Shown here: positions 34,351 to 44,469 of the stretch, piece by piece
Layout: each line of letters begins with the position of its first letter
Numbering within the stretch: position 1 is the stretch's first letter
Source: CAYNYF01 sp964401385
GTDB lineage: Bacteria > Planctomycetota > Phycisphaerae > SM23-33
Assembly (NCBI GenBank): GCA_964401385.1
Contig: CAYNYF010000004.1
Coordinates: 1 to 64,000 of the forward strand
Direction: 5' to 3'
Length of the DNA stretch: 64,000 nucleotides
Notes under the pieces: model-generated
Told to the model about the DNA's origin: nothing
What the model saw: only the letters and a program-made list of their open reading frames with translations
Databases searched by the model: none
Program-made: the position numbers and the translations under genes

Positions 34351-36663
34351 ATGCGTTTTGCGAGCGTGGTTTTGCTGACGGTCGTGACGGGGGCGGCTAC
34401 CGGGTGCGCGGGGGTCGACCCGGCCGGGCTGCCTCGCCCGGAGGGCCTGCCTAACCTGCAAATGGCCGAGTGGAAGGGCCTGGACGGCGCCGATTGGGGC
34501 CCGCCCGCACGCGACGCCGGCCGGACGTACCGCCCGGCCAAGGCCGGCAGGGCCGCCAGAATCGTCGTGCCCGTCTGGTGGGGAAAGACCCCCCGGCCGC
34601 CGGAGGCAGCGGTCTACCTGCTGACGGTCAGCTACAAGGACACCGCGACAAAGCCGGTGGTCTTCTCCTCCCACGCCGGCGTGGCCGGGTATTGGGGCCC
34701 GAGCGAGGTGCACCGCTTCGGCGGCCTCGGCGACGGCCAGTGGAAGACCGCCCAGGTGCCCATCTCCTGGGACCTGGTCATGCGCAAGAACGCCCCGGGC
34801 GATTTCACGGAGCTGTTCATCCGCGCCGACAAGGATCTGCCGGTCGAGTCGATCGCCTTCTCCCCGGCCGGCGAGGCGGCAGAGGCCGCGGCCGAAAGGT
34901 ATTTCCGCGAGACGCGGGAGTGGGTCGCCCGCGTGCAGGCAGAGAAGCGCAAAGGCGCCGACCTGGGCGGCAAGCAGACGCCCGTCATCGCCCCGCCGGC
35001 GTCGGCGAAGGACCCGGCCGTGGTGTACACGCGGACGTACACTTCCACGCTGATGCCGAACTCGGCCCCGCAGGCCGGCGAGTCGTTCCGGTCGCTGAAG
35101 CTGCGGATGGCCCGTAACGAATACGAGACGGCCGCGTTCGGCGTCTACGCCAACGGCAAGGACCTGAAGGGAGTCAATTTCACCGTCGGCGAGCTGACCG
35201 GCCCGGCCGGAAAGCTCGCCTGCGAGATCGACTGCCGCACGGCCGAGTACGCCGCCGTCGTCAGGAGCTCGCGGGCACGGCAGAAGTCGTATCGCATGTT
35301 CCCGCAGCGGATGTGGCCGGCGTATCCGGTGGACATACCCGCCGGCAGGTCGCACTGGTTCTGGGTGACTCTCAAGACGCTGGGCCAGGCCAGCAAGCCC
35401 GGCCGCTACGCCGGGCAGGTTCGCATCACCGCCACCGCCGCCGACGGGTCCGTCAAATGCGAGATGCCCATCCAGGTGGAGGTGGTGCCCGTGACGCTGC
35501 TGACCATGCAGCAGGCCGGACTGGACCACGGCTCCTGCACGGGCGGACTGTGCACTCTCCAGGAACTCAAGACGCTCTTTGAGTTCAACCACACCGGCAT
35601 GCACATCTGGTTCGGCGGGGCCCAGCCGCAGATGACCGTCCGCAAGGGCAGGCTCATGCAGGACTGGTACTACCTGGACGACTGGATGGCCTACGCCGTC
35701 AACAAGCTGGGAATGACGCACATCTTCTGGTTTCTCGGCGGCGACCCGCTGGGCTTTCCCGACACGCTCAACCTCGAGCGCGACCTCTACCGTGCCCGGG
35801 AAGGCGACCGCAACGCCCTCCGCCGGGCCTTCCTGGACAAGACCAACGCCAACCCGCACAAGGTCATTCCCGAGCTGCGCGAGCTGTACGTGGAGTGGGT
35901 CCGCCAGGCGGCCGAGCACGCCGCCGCCGGCGCCTGGCCGAAGAAGATCATCGTCCACCCCTTCGACGAGCCGAACAAGTGGGCCGGCCGGGGGAAGTGG
36001 GACAACCCGTTCCACGAGGTCATCGGCGCCGGCCCGTGGATCAAGCCGCACTTCCGCGACACCTGCCAGTTGATCCGCAAGGGCGCCGCCGGCCACGACA
36101 ACATCCTCATCGGTGCCGACGTGTACAGCCCGTCGGCGGGGCTGGTGTTCCTCAGCGACATCGACGTCTTCTGCACGAACGCGATCCACGCCGACCAGAA
36201 GATGGGCGACACCGTCCGCACGGCCGGCAAGCAGTTCTGGCAGTACGGCGGCTGCAACGACCAGGCCTCGGCGTATGACGTGCGGCTGCGCTTCGGCTTT
36301 TACTTCGGCGCCTACGACAGCCGCGGCTCGCTGACGTGGGCGTACAACACGCTGCCGCGGTTCGACACCAGCGAAGGCGGCGGCTGGGGCTTCGGCTGGT
36401 ACACCCCATTCGGCACCGTGCAGACGCCCTTCATGATCGGCCTGCGCGAGGCCTACGACGACCGCCGCTGGGTCGAGACGTACAGGAAGCTCCCCGGCGC
36501 CAAGGACTCCGCTGCCGAGGCGCTGCTGGCCGAGATCGGCCGGCAGGCCATCGCCCAGCGCCACGACCGCTCGGCCGCGAAGGACTTCACCGAGCGAATG
36601 CAGCGGCTGGAGAACCTCGACCGCTGGCGTGATCAGATCATCGACGTGATGGTGAAGGACTAG
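34351..36663 (+). CDS. GH123-like/DUF4091 exported protein 1
   Basis: AAAGGAG lies before ATG 34351. The 770-residue product has a signal sequence with a weak lipobox (GAATGC). An N-terminal beta-sandwich is followed by an Ig-like domain (residues ~225-385, FRSLKLRMARNEYETAAFGVY … RYAGQVRITA) and a TIM-barrel of the DUF4091/GH123 type. IIVHPFDEPNKW supplies the adjacent Asp-Glu pair used by GH123 enzymes, and FGFYFGAYDSRGSLTWAYN is the C-terminal DUF4091 signature. GH123 founders are N-acetylgalactosaminidases; the true substrate here is unknown. A related protein is encoded next. Confidence 0.75.
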   Translation: MRFASVVLLTVVTGAATGCAGVDPAGLPRPEGLPNLQMAEWKGLDGADWGPPARDAGRTYRPAKAGRAARIVVPVWWGKTPRPPEAAVYLLTVSYKDTATKPVVFSSHAGVAGYWGPSEVHRFGGLGDGQWKTAQVPISWDLVMRKNAPGDFTELFIRADKDLPVESIAFSPAGEAAEAAAERYFRETREWVARVQAEKRKGADLGGKQTPVIAPPASAKDPAVVYTRTYTSTLMPNSAPQAGESFRSLKLRMARNEYETAAFGVYANGKDLKGVNFTVGELTGPAGKLACEIDCRTAEYAAVVRSSRARQKSYRMFPQRMWPAYPVDIPAGRSHWFWVTLKTLGQASKPGRYAGQVRITATAADGSVKCEMPIQVEVVPVTLLTMQQAGLDHGSCTGGLCTLQELKTLFEFNHTGMHIWFGGAQPQMTVRKGRLMQDWYYLDDWMAYAVNKLGMTHIFWFLGGDPLGFPDTLNLERDLYRAREGDRNALRRAFLDKTNANPHKVIPELRELYVEWVRQAAEHAAAGAWPKKIIVHPFDEPNKWAGRGKWDNPFHEVIGAGPWIKPHFRDTCQLIRKGAAGHDNILIGADVYSPSAGLVFLSDIDVFCTNAIHADQKMGDTVRTAGKQFWQYGGCNDQASAYDVRLRFGFYFGAYDSRGSLTWAYNTLPRFDTSEGGGWGFGWYTPFGTVQTPFMIGLREAYDDRRWVETYRKLPGAKDSAAEALLAEIGRQAIAQRHDRSAAKDFTERMQRLENLDRWRDQIIDVMVKD

Positions 36664-36725
36664 ACCGGTCACAGGAACGTTTACGCGGTGTGACGAGGCT
36701 AGGTTGCGTCTGCGCGGGCGGCGAG

Positions 36726-36855
36726 GAGTCCACGAATTACACGAATTGCGGCGAATTTCGCGAATTGCCTCTTTTTCTTGAGCTGGCTTTGTCTAGTTCC
36801 CGGCTGTCCCGGCGCGCCGCCCGCCTGCAAGCTGGTGGGCAGGGGATCGGGCAGG
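36726..36855. repeat. Intergenic repeat, gtccacgaatt family, copy 2
   Basis: gagtccacgaattacacgaat starts near 36725 and is followed by the inverted word gcgaatttcgcgaattgc. ctgtcccggcgcgccgcccg then leads into gcctgcaagctggtgggcagggg, matching copy 1 at 32753-32793 except for one base. The element fills the space between the two GH123-like genes. Confidence 0.8.
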
Positions 36856-36875
36856 TGGGAAGGGAGCGGGCGATC

Positions 36876-39713
36876 GTGAAACGTCTCCGAGAGGTGGCGG
36901 TGGTGCTGCTGGGGGCGGTGGCCCTGGCCGGCAGCGCGGCCGCGGGCGAGCGGGCGCTGCGCCTGTGCGATTTCGAGACGGGCGAAGACGTGAAGGCGTG
37001 GGACTTCGTCGCCGGCACGCCGCGGCTGGTCGGCGAGGGCGTCGTCCACGGGCGGAAGGCGCTGGAGATCAGCTTCGACCCGAAGGGGCGGTACAGCCCC
37101 GCCTATATCACCTGGCGGCGGCCGCGGCGCGACTGGTCCGGCTTCGACGCCCTGGTCCTGGACGTGCTCAACCCCAACGCCGGGCCCATCCGGGGCTACG
37201 TCCTCATCGCCGACCAGGCCTGGGCCGACAAGGGCCGCACGTACTGGAACCGCCACAACGCCTCGGTCACCTTCGCCCCCGGGCGGACGCGCTGGGTGAT
37301 CTCCGTCGGCGGCCTGTTCCGCGGCGAGGCGGGCAGCCGCAACAACGACATCAAGCGCGACATCGACCCCGACAGCATCGTCCGCGTGGATTTCGGCTTC
37401 GGCAACAAGGGCTCGGCCGGGCGCGTGGTGATCGACGACCTGCGGCTGGTCAAGGTCGACCGGCCCGCGGGCGTGTGGGCGTTCGACTTCGGCCCGCCCA
37501 GCCAGTCGGTCATGCTCGGTTGGACGGGCATCTCCCACAAGACCGCCTACACCAAGGCCCGCGGCTTCGGCTGGGGCCCGCGCGGGGGCGCGCCCTGGGA
37601 CGGCGCCGCCCGGGACACGACCTTCGGGGCGGCGCTGCTGCGCGACTTCTGCGAGGCCGGCGGCTATCGCTTCCGCATCGACCTGCCGGCGGGGCGGCAT
37701 CGCGTGACCGTATTCTACGAAAACTCCGGCTACTGGGGCGGCGAGCAGGCCATGCACGCCAAGCGGCGGATCCTGGCCGGCGACCGGGAAGTCTGGTCCG
37801 AGACGCGAGCCGACGGGGCCGCCCACGCCCTGTACCGCTTCGAGGACATCGAGCCGGTCGGCGTGGACATATGGGACACCTACATGAAGGGCGAGCTGGC
37901 CCGACCCGTCGTTTTCGAGGCCGAGGCCGGCCGCGACGGGCTGACCCTCGCCTTCGCCGCCGACCGCCCCTGGGGCAGCAAGCTGGCCGCCCTGGCGATT
38001 CACCGCAGCGGCGATAAGAAGGCGGCGGCGTGGCTGGCCGGCCAGCTTGAGGCGCTGGCGGCGGAGTTCCGCGGCAAGGCGGTCTGCCTGGACGCACCCG
38101 CGGCCGCGTTCCGCCCGGCGGCGGCGTGGCAGGGGCGTGCCGTTCTCGCCTGGCCGGTTGGCGTCGCCCACGACGTACGGCCGAACTCCCTGCCGCCGGC
38201 GGGCGCCCCCGGCCCGCAGGAACTGGCCCTTTCGCGCCTGGGTGTGCGCGGCGAGATGGAGGCGTTCTGCGTGGCCGTCCGGCCGATGCAGCCGCTGGGC
38301 CGCTGCCGCGTCGCCTTTCGATGGCTGGCCGGCCCGGGCAAGCTGCCCGCCGAGGTGCGGGCGGTGTGGTACAACACCTCCCGCGGCTTCGGCTCCATCG
38401 CCTACCGCGTCATGCCGCACACGTTGCGAGAGGTTTCCAGCCTGGACCTGCCCAAGGACCTGAGCCGCGAGCTGATCGTCAAGGTCCGCGTGCCGCACGA
38501 CGCCGCGCCCGGGGAGTACCGCGGCGAGCTGACCATCGGCGGGCGCCAGCCGGTCTGGCTGCGGGTGCCGGTGCGCCTGAAAGTCGCCGCCGTCACGCTC
38601 GATCGCGATACGCCATTCCGCATGGGCTTCTACGGGCTGATGCCGCCGCGGATGATCCCGCAGCAGCGTCGGTGGGGGGTTCTGGACGAGACCCTCGGGA
38701 TGCTCCGGGAATACGGCATGAACATGGTGGCCGGCGGCCCGAGCTGGCGGCTGAGCGGCTGGAAGGACGGCCGGCCGGAGATCGACTTCGGCGAGTGCGA
38801 CCGCTTCTTCGCCTTATTGCGCAAGCACGGCTTCACCGGCCCGATCAACGGCTACGGGGGATTGCGCTTCGGCGGCCTGCACGACCGCTACCAGAAGGGC
38901 CGCTCCGGGGAGAAGGCCGAGCGCGACAGCGGCCTTCCCTACGCCGAGGCGCTGCTGCGGGCCTGGCGGGCGGTGGACGCCCACGCCGGCGCCAACAACT
39001 GGCCGACCATCTGGTACGCCATGTGCGACGAGACCCGCGTCCGCGAGGTCGCCGAGCGCGAGCTGGAGTTCATGAAGATGATGGCCGCCGTCAGCGCGGC
39101 TTTCCCGAAGACCCTCCGCACCAGCGGCAGCTACAGCGTCGACTTCGGCAGCCGCCCGGCCGACCCCGGCAACATGCTATACTGGCACCAGCGCTTCTTC
39201 GAGGCCCTCGACGTCAGTTGCCTCAACCGCCACGACGCCGGCGTCCTGGCGGAGGCCCGCCGCCTGGGCAAGGAAGTGCAGATCTACAACCAGGGCCGCA
39301 GCCGCTACTCCTTCGGCCTGTATCAGTGGAGCGAGTTCCGCAAGGGCATCACCGCCCGCACCCAGTGGCACCTCAACATCCTGCACGGCTATCAGTTCTT
39401 CGATCTGGACGGGCGCGAGCCCGACACCGCCATGATCTGCTACGGCCGGCGGGGCCTGTACCCGACGATCCACTTCGAGCGCTGCCGCGAAGGGGCGGAG
39501 GACTTCTACCTGTACAACACCCTCTGGAAGCGCATCCAGCGGCAGCGCCGGCAGGGCCGGGAAGGGCAATCCCTGGACGCGGCCGAGAAGCTCCTGGAAG
39601 ACGCGGCCGCCAAGGTGAAGCTCAATCAGCGGCGCGGGCCGGCCGGCTTCGACCCCGACAGATTCAAGGCCCAGGTCGTCTCGGCCATCGAGCAGTTGAG
39701 CGGCGACGAGTGA
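36876..39713 (+). CDS. GH123-like/DUF4091 exported protein 2
   Basis: GTG 36876 (VKRLREVAVVLLGAVALAGSAAAG) opens a signal peptide and follows aagggagcggg; the longer upstream frame runs through repeat DNA. The 945-residue product has a carbohydrate-binding-like sandwich (LCDFETGEDVKAWDF …), a second malectin-like domain (FDFGPPSQSVMLGWTGIS), a linker Ig-like domain (GEYRGELTIGGRQPVWLRV), and a TIM barrel. YAMCDETRVREVAE has the Asp-Glu pair, and a C-terminal DUF4091-like segment follows (YQFFDLDGREPDTAMICYG). It is probably a glycan-active enzyme acting with the preceding paralogue. Confidence 0.72.
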   Translation: MKRLREVAVVLLGAVALAGSAAAGERALRLCDFETGEDVKAWDFVAGTPRLVGEGVVHGRKALEISFDPKGRYSPAYITWRRPRRDWSGFDALVLDVLNPNAGPIRGYVLIADQAWADKGRTYWNRHNASVTFAPGRTRWVISVGGLFRGEAGSRNNDIKRDIDPDSIVRVDFGFGNKGSAGRVVIDDLRLVKVDRPAGVWAFDFGPPSQSVMLGWTGISHKTAYTKARGFGWGPRGGAPWDGAARDTTFGAALLRDFCEAGGYRFRIDLPAGRHRVTVFYENSGYWGGEQAMHAKRRILAGDREVWSETRADGAAHALYRFEDIEPVGVDIWDTYMKGELARPVVFEAEAGRDGLTLAFAADRPWGSKLAALAIHRSGDKKAAAWLAGQLEALAAEFRGKAVCLDAPAAAFRPAAAWQGRAVLAWPVGVAHDVRPNSLPPAGAPGPQELALSRLGVRGEMEAFCVAVRPMQPLGRCRVAFRWLAGPGKLPAEVRAVWYNTSRGFGSIAYRVMPHTLREVSSLDLPKDLSRELIVKVRVPHDAAPGEYRGELTIGGRQPVWLRVPVRLKVAAVTLDRDTPFRMGFYGLMPPRMIPQQRRWGVLDETLGMLREYGMNMVAGGPSWRLSGWKDGRPEIDFGECDRFFALLRKHGFTGPINGYGGLRFGGLHDRYQKGRSGEKAERDSGLPYAEALLRAWRAVDAHAGANNWPTIWYAMCDETRVREVAERELEFMKMMAAVSAAFPKTLRTSGSYSVDFGSRPADPGNMLYWHQRFFEALDVSCLNRHDAGVLAEARRLGKEVQIYNQGRSRYSFGLYQWSEFRKGITARTQWHLNILHGYQFFDLDGREPDTAMICYGRRGLYPTIHFERCREGAEDFYLYNTLWKRIQRQRRQGREGQSLDAAEKLLEDAAAKVKLNQRRGPAGFDPDRFKAQVVSAIEQLSGDE

Positions 39714-39877
39714 CCCGCCCCGAGCGCGCGCGGAGCCGGCGGAATCTCAAACGGCAAGCCCCGCCGGGGCTCGTTGGCGATACAATGCCCCGGGGGGCCC
39801 GCCTGACAACTGTGGGGCAGGCGGGCCGACGGGTCGGCGAGAGCGTGTTGCGGGGGTGAGAACCCGCCAGAGGTGAG

Positions 39878-39998
39878 ATGATGGCAGCGGATCGTCTGAA
39901 AATGCACGCACACCCGACGATGCGGCAGCCGACGATGCTGCTGGGGTTTTCCGGGTGGATGGACGGCGGCGAGGTCTCGACCGGCACCGTCGAGACCC
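39878..39998 (+). CDS. PAC2-family protein, cut by assembly gap
   Basis: Only the first 40 codons are present before the run of N. They include MLLGFSGWMDGGEVSTGTVET, the conserved start of PAC2 proteins (proteasome-assembly-chaperone-like fold; GF.GW.D.G…GTVEYL). GAGGTGAG precedes ATG 39878. The bacterial PAC2 role is not settled. The rest of the gene must lie in the gap, and its stop codon is not visible. Confidence 0.6.
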
Positions 39999-40098
39999 NN
40001 NNNNNNNNNNNNNNNNNNNNNNNNNNNNNNNNNNNNNNNNNNNNNNNNNNNNNNNNNNNNNNNNNNNNNNNNNNNNNNNNNNNNNNNNNNNNNNNNNN
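39999..40098. other. Scaffold gap of 100 N
   Basis: Exactly 100 unknown bases, a standard gap placeholder of unspecified true length. It cuts the 3' ends of two converging genes, PAC2 on the left and DUF6259 on the right. Confidence 0.98.
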
Positions 40099-42358
40099 CC
40101 ACCTGCTTGAGCTTGGCCGCGGTCGTGTCTGCCTCGTGCTTGCCGTTGACGTACACGCGCAGGCGCGTCCGGCCGGCGGGGCGCTGGCCTCCGGCGGCGA
40201 ATCCGTAGGGGAACTGGGCGTCCTGGGCGGTGAAATTGACGAACACGAACGCCCGCCGGCCGTCGGGAATCTCCCAGGCGCTGCCGGATACGGGCGGGTG
40301 AGGGACCTCCACCGATACCATCTGCTTGCCGTCCCAGCGTTTGAACTCCCAGATCTGATCCGGCAGCGGCACCGGCTCGACCCGCAACATCTCGCCGAAG
40401 CTCAGGTACGGCAGCGCCGGACCGCTGTGCATGGCCGTGACCGCCGCCAGCAGCTTGAGCTGGCTGGGGTCGAGCTTCCCCGGCCGCGGCAGCAGGTTGT
40501 CCTTGCCGCGGGTGCCCAGCAGTTGCCACCACGCCATGTTGGTGGATGGGGCCACCCCGGCCAGGAAATATCGGCCGGTCTGGAGGATCATGTAGGGATC
40601 GGGCCGGCAACTGTGCTGGACGTCGATGCACAGGGCCCTGGCCAGCGGGTGATAGACGAAGGCGAAGGCCGGCACCACATGGCTGCCGCGGCCCGCCGCC
40701 GGCCACTTGGTGACGTGACCGGCCCGGGAGACGTACGAGTCCAGCTCCGGCAACAGCAACTCCTGGGGGTCTTCCAGCGACGTGGCGAACTGGGGATCGA
40801 CGGCCCGGCCGGCCTTGCGCGTCTCGGCAATGATGCGGCCGATGGCCTTGATGGTCCAGGCGCCGGGACCGGGCGGATGCCCGTGGTCGCCGCTGTAACA
40901 GTCCGGGCAGCTCCCCCCGTTCATCTGGTCGAATTCGAATAGGGCGAAGCCCGCCCCGGCCAGCTTGCGGGCGGTCTTGACAAAATGTTCCCGCGTGAAG
41001 GAATGGGCCGGGCACATGAACGCGCACGTCCCGTCCCAGTCGGCGACGGGCTTTCGAATCAAGGCCTTGCCGTCGCGCCCGACCACACAGATTTCTCTGG
41101 CCCGCTGGTCGAACTGCCTGGTCAGGTCGAACCCGATCACGTGGTAGGACCGGCCGGGCTTGGCCTCGCGCCGGATCATCCACTTCAGCCCCGCGACCAT
41201 GGCCATGCCGCGGCCCGGCTCGGGCCGGACCGAGTCGAACATGGCCTTGACCGCCCGGTCCGACGGATACATCGGAAAGTAGAACGGCGAGCAGTACGAC
41301 CCGTGGCGTTCCCAGCCGCGGACGTCCAGCATGATCCCGGCCGCCCCGGTCGCCTGTCTCCAGCTCCGCACCACCTGCGGCCACTTCTCGATGGGCACCA
41401 CGTGCGGGCCGCTGCCCAGCGGGCGGAAGCTGCCGCCCAGCGTGAGCAGGCCTTGGCGGAGCCACTTCGGCGGAGCGGCCTGGCCGGTCTTGGGCCTGGC
41501 CCACCACTGTTGCCGGGCCCACTTGCGGTACGTCGCCGCGGCCGACATCCAGTCGCCCCCGCAGGCCAGCAGGGCGACCGGCGAACTGCGGAAGCCCCGC
41601 CCCGGCACGAAAGGTCGCCTGTGCGTCAGGCCGAACTGGATGCGGTCCCTGGGCCGGCTGAATATGCCGACGAAGTCCTTGGGCCGGCCGCCCGTGTCCC
41701 GCACCTGGAGGGACAGCCCGCCCCGATCATCGTAGTACGCCATGAACTGCATCGAGGCGTTGCCGGGGTAGGTCCGCAGGTTCCACGGGTGCCGCAGCAG
41801 CCCCTCGCGGCCGGAGACGTACCCGTCGCCGCCCGGCATGAATAGCTTGACCGTCCGGGCGCTGTCGCCCAGCCTGCCGCGCAGCAGCAAGCGCGGGAAG
41901 CGGACTTCCTCCAGGATCTTTCCCGAGCCATTGTCCACTTCGATGGCGGCGATCAGGCCCTGGGCGCGGGCGGCGAACGAGACCTTCACACTGACTGCCT
42001 GTGGGCATTTGTATGTAACGATCAGCTCTTTGCCGCTCTCGCCTTCGGCCAAAGTCATCGCACTGGCGTCGTCGCTGCTGAGCGATGCGGAGATCGACCT
42101 GTCCGGATCGGTGAGCTTGAAAAAGAACATGGGCTGGGCGGCGGCGGCGGCGAACTCGCGCCCCGTGACCTGCAATGAGAGCAGCCGGCCGCTAACCCGG
42201 TCGACCGAGAGGGAAATGCCGCCTCCGCTCACCTTCGCCGGCCCAACCTCGGCGCCCCAGGCGGCCGGGGCCAAGCCGGCCGCTAGAATCGCCGCCAACA
42301 GCACCGCCCGCCAGAGGGCCGCCCTCGCGCTCGTCGCCGTTGCTGACTCCCTGTTCAT
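40099..42358 (-). CDS. Exported DUF6259-type protein, C-terminus lost in gap
   Basis: ATG at 42358 follows GGGAG. The 753 visible residues start with a signal peptide (AVLLAAILAAGLAPAAWGAE). A beta-rich domain follows (residues ~30-230, SLSVDRVSGRLLSLQVTG), then a TIM-barrel-like region with GIMLDVRGWERHG, GFALFEFDQMNGGSCPDCYSGDHGH and a C-terminal sandwich. This is the layout of DUF6259/GH-like proteins (alpha-galactosidase-like clan). The stop codon is not visible because of the run of N. It probably acts on polysaccharide outside the cytoplasm, in line with the GH123-like neighbours. Confidence 0.65.
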
Positions 42359-42634
42359 AAGAATGCTCCCGGATTGATGCGACACTCTCGCTCGCCCGCC
42401 TCGTGCTGAGCAGGCCGGGCTCCGCCGCCTGCCGGAGATGATATCGCATCGCCCCGGGCATCTCAGAAATTTTCGCGGAGTCCACGCCTCCAAGCGCCGG
42501 CGGGGCCGCGGCCAAATCTGTTTGCAGAAACGTCCCGCGCCCGGCAATATGCCCTCCGGCCGCCCGCCAGCGGCGCGGGCTATCGGAAAGACCAAGATGC
42601 CGATGCGGTTGTCACTGTCGCGGAGGAAGCTGAC

Positions 42635-43360
42635 ATGATCATCGACGCCCACGTGCACGCCGGCCACTCCGACGCGCTGGCCCACTCCTGGGACAGCTTT
42701 GAGGATATCGACATCTCGCTGCGGCGAATGGACCGGGCGGGCATCGACCAGGCGGTGGTGCTGCCCATCGGCAATACGGGCATGCGGCAGCGCAATCGCG
42801 AGCTGGCCGAGATTGTCCGGGCCCATCCGGAAAGGCTGCACGGGTTTGCCAAGGTCAGTCAGGCCGAGGACGCCGGGCGGGTGCGGCCGATGCTGGAGGA
42901 GGCCTTCGGCGACCTGGGCCTGCTCGGGCTGAAGCTGCACGGCCACCCCAACCGCGAGATCATGGAGGCCGTGGATCGCTACCGCCGCCCGCTGCTGGTC
43001 GACGTGGCCGGCGAGGTCTACGGCCTGCGGTACGTGGCCGAGGGGTACCCGCGGGTGCCGATCATCGTCGCCCACATGGGAAAGTTCTGCTGCATCGACA
43101 CCGACGTCCGGGTGATGACGATGTGGCTTGCCAAGCGCTACGCCAACGTTTACTTCGACACCTCCACGGTCATGGACCACGAGGCGCTGGAGATGGCCGT
43201 GGCCGAGGGGCTCTGTCACAAGATGATCTTCGGCTCCGACTCACCCGGCGTCCACTGCGGCGTCGAACTGGCGCGGATTCAACAATTGGACCTCACCGGC
43301 CAGCAGCGCGACCTGGTGCTCCGGGCCAACATCGCCGGCCTCATCGGGATCGGGCAGTGA
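42635..43360 (+). CDS. Amidohydrolase-family TIM-barrel hydrolase
   Basis: GGAGGAAG precedes ATG 42635. The 241-residue product opens with MIIDAHVHAGH (the metal-binding HxH) and has LGLKLHGHP, PIIVAHMGKF and MIFGSDSP (terminal metal Asp). These place it in the amidohydrolase-2 (ACMSD-like) group of hydrolases and decarboxylases. The substrate is unknown. Its last ~30 codons and ~50 bases beyond the stop are duplicated at 45456-45595 on the other side of a restriction-modification module. Confidence 0.82.
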   Translation: MIIDAHVHAGHSDALAHSWDSFEDIDISLRRMDRAGIDQAVVLPIGNTGMRQRNRELAEIVRAHPERLHGFAKVSQAEDAGRVRPMLEEAFGDLGLLGLKLHGHPNREIMEAVDRYRRPLLVDVAGEVYGLRYVAEGYPRVPIIVAHMGKFCCIDTDVRVMTMWLAKRYANVYFDTSTVMDHEALEMAVAEGLCHKMIFGSDSPGVHCGVELARIQQLDLTGQQRDLVLRANIAGLIGIGQ

Positions 43361-43404
43361 AGCCGCCCGGCCCGCCGCCCGCGCCCTGCGCCGGCCTACC
43401 CCGA
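43264..43404 (+). repeat. Direct repeat at RM module border, left copy
   Basis: From cgaactggcgcgg through the amidohydrolase stop to cctacccc this segment matches 45456-45595 with roughly one difference in ten. It lies just outside the low-GC block that carries the restriction-modification genes. Confidence 0.85.
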
Positions 43405-43845
43405 TGCGATTGGCGCTGCCCCGTACGCCTGCTCGCATTCTCAGCGGCGGCTTTGAGTGAAGCAGGCGTCCACGAGTGGGGGAGAGCTGTCACGGATGTG
43501 GACATCGGGGCGACTACCTGAGCACAAGCGCCCGCGTGTGGAAGCCGTGCCGTTCAGTTGGCACCGCGGCGCCGTCGCGGTGACGAGGGGATGTGAATGC
43601 AGCCCGCGTTCACTCGCCCAAGGGGTCCGGCGGACGCCTTCCGGAGCGGACTAGCTCTGCAAGTACCTGGTAGGCAACCTATCCCCGCCCGTATTTGCCC
43701 GCGGTATGAAACGAGTATCCCGCAACCATCTGCCTGTACATATCTCGCAGGTCTTGGGGAAGAGAATCCCTGGCGGCCAGATATTTCTCGCTCCTCTGAA
43801 AACGGTATGACGGCTTATCGCGCAAGCGTACTGCCTCGCTTCGGA
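43405..43845. other. Low-GC border region without a supported gene
   Basis: About 440 bases between the amidohydrolase and the nuclease stop. Base composition falls towards the RM genes. Short frames in both directions have no recognisable motif, and no inverted repeat or integrase fragment was seen. Confidence 0.4.
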
Positions 43846-44469
43846 TCACTCATGAAGGGTTTCGGGCGTGAACCCAGTGAGTTCTGACAGGCGACGCATC
43901 GCATCGCGAGGTCTGCCGCCGTGTGAACGCAACCATGCCGGCGGGGCCTTGGGATTCGCTGAGATCCAGGCCGTATCGGTTCCACGTGCGCCGCCGTGCT
44001 GCGATTGGATGTTGCCCGTCTCGTGCCACTGATGAAGGATCTCTGACTTCTCCAATACCCAACAATGCGCGTCAAAGGAGGTGACACCCAAGCACACAGC
44101 AATTTCGTAGTTCTGGTTCCGGAGTTGCTGGAACTTGTACGATCCATTTTTCCAGAGAGTACTGAACTTGATCTCCACCCGCTTGTTCTCGACCAATCTG
44201 TCGGCATCAGAATCGGGGCTTCTGGTCACGTTGAACCCTCGGGCCGCAAGCCAGCCCGCCACCAGTTGCTCACCAATCTTACCTCTCTGGCGCGACGGTC
44301 GCGTCTTTATCCAAGAGAAGTGAGAACCCTTCCACTCGTCGTCGACTGTGGGGTATTTACCCTCCAAGCTGGTGGCCTTATTGACGAGCAAGCTGACGTC
44401 AGGATCCTGGATTTCCACGCTGGCGTCTTTCTTGGAATTAGAAAAGGGTTGCCCGTGGAAGGTCTTCAT
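43846..44469 (-). CDS. Restriction endonuclease-like protein, PD-(D/E)XK type
   Basis: From ATG 44469 the product is 207 residues (a TTG at 44505 would add 12). RGKIGEQLVAGWLAARGFNV followed by DSDADRLVENKRVEIKFS forms a PD-(D/E)XK core with Glu-Ile-Lys as the last element. The gene overlaps the 3' end of the methyltransferase gene by 32 bases, so the pair should be made together. It probably cuts DNA at sites left unmethylated by its partner. Codon use is visibly poorer in G and C at third positions than in surrounding genes, suggesting recent acquisition. Confidence 0.7.
   Translation of the reverse strand: MKTFHGQPFSNSKKDASVEIQDPDVSLLVNKATSLEGKYPTVDDEWKGSHFSWIKTRPSRQRGKIGEQLVAGWLAARGFNVTRSPDSDADRLVENKRVEIKFSTLWKNGSYKFQQLRNQNYEIAVCLGVTSFDAHCWVLEKSEILHQWHETGNIQSQHGGARGTDTAWISANPKAPPAWLRSHGGRPRDAMRRLSELTGFTPETLHE

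Noticed and set aside
39626..43219. 1197-codon minus-strand frame spanning the N gap
   Set aside because: The run of N was read through as unknown codons. The real gene starts at 42358 and its end lies in the gap; the part left of the gap is antisense to PAC2 and the GH123-like gene.
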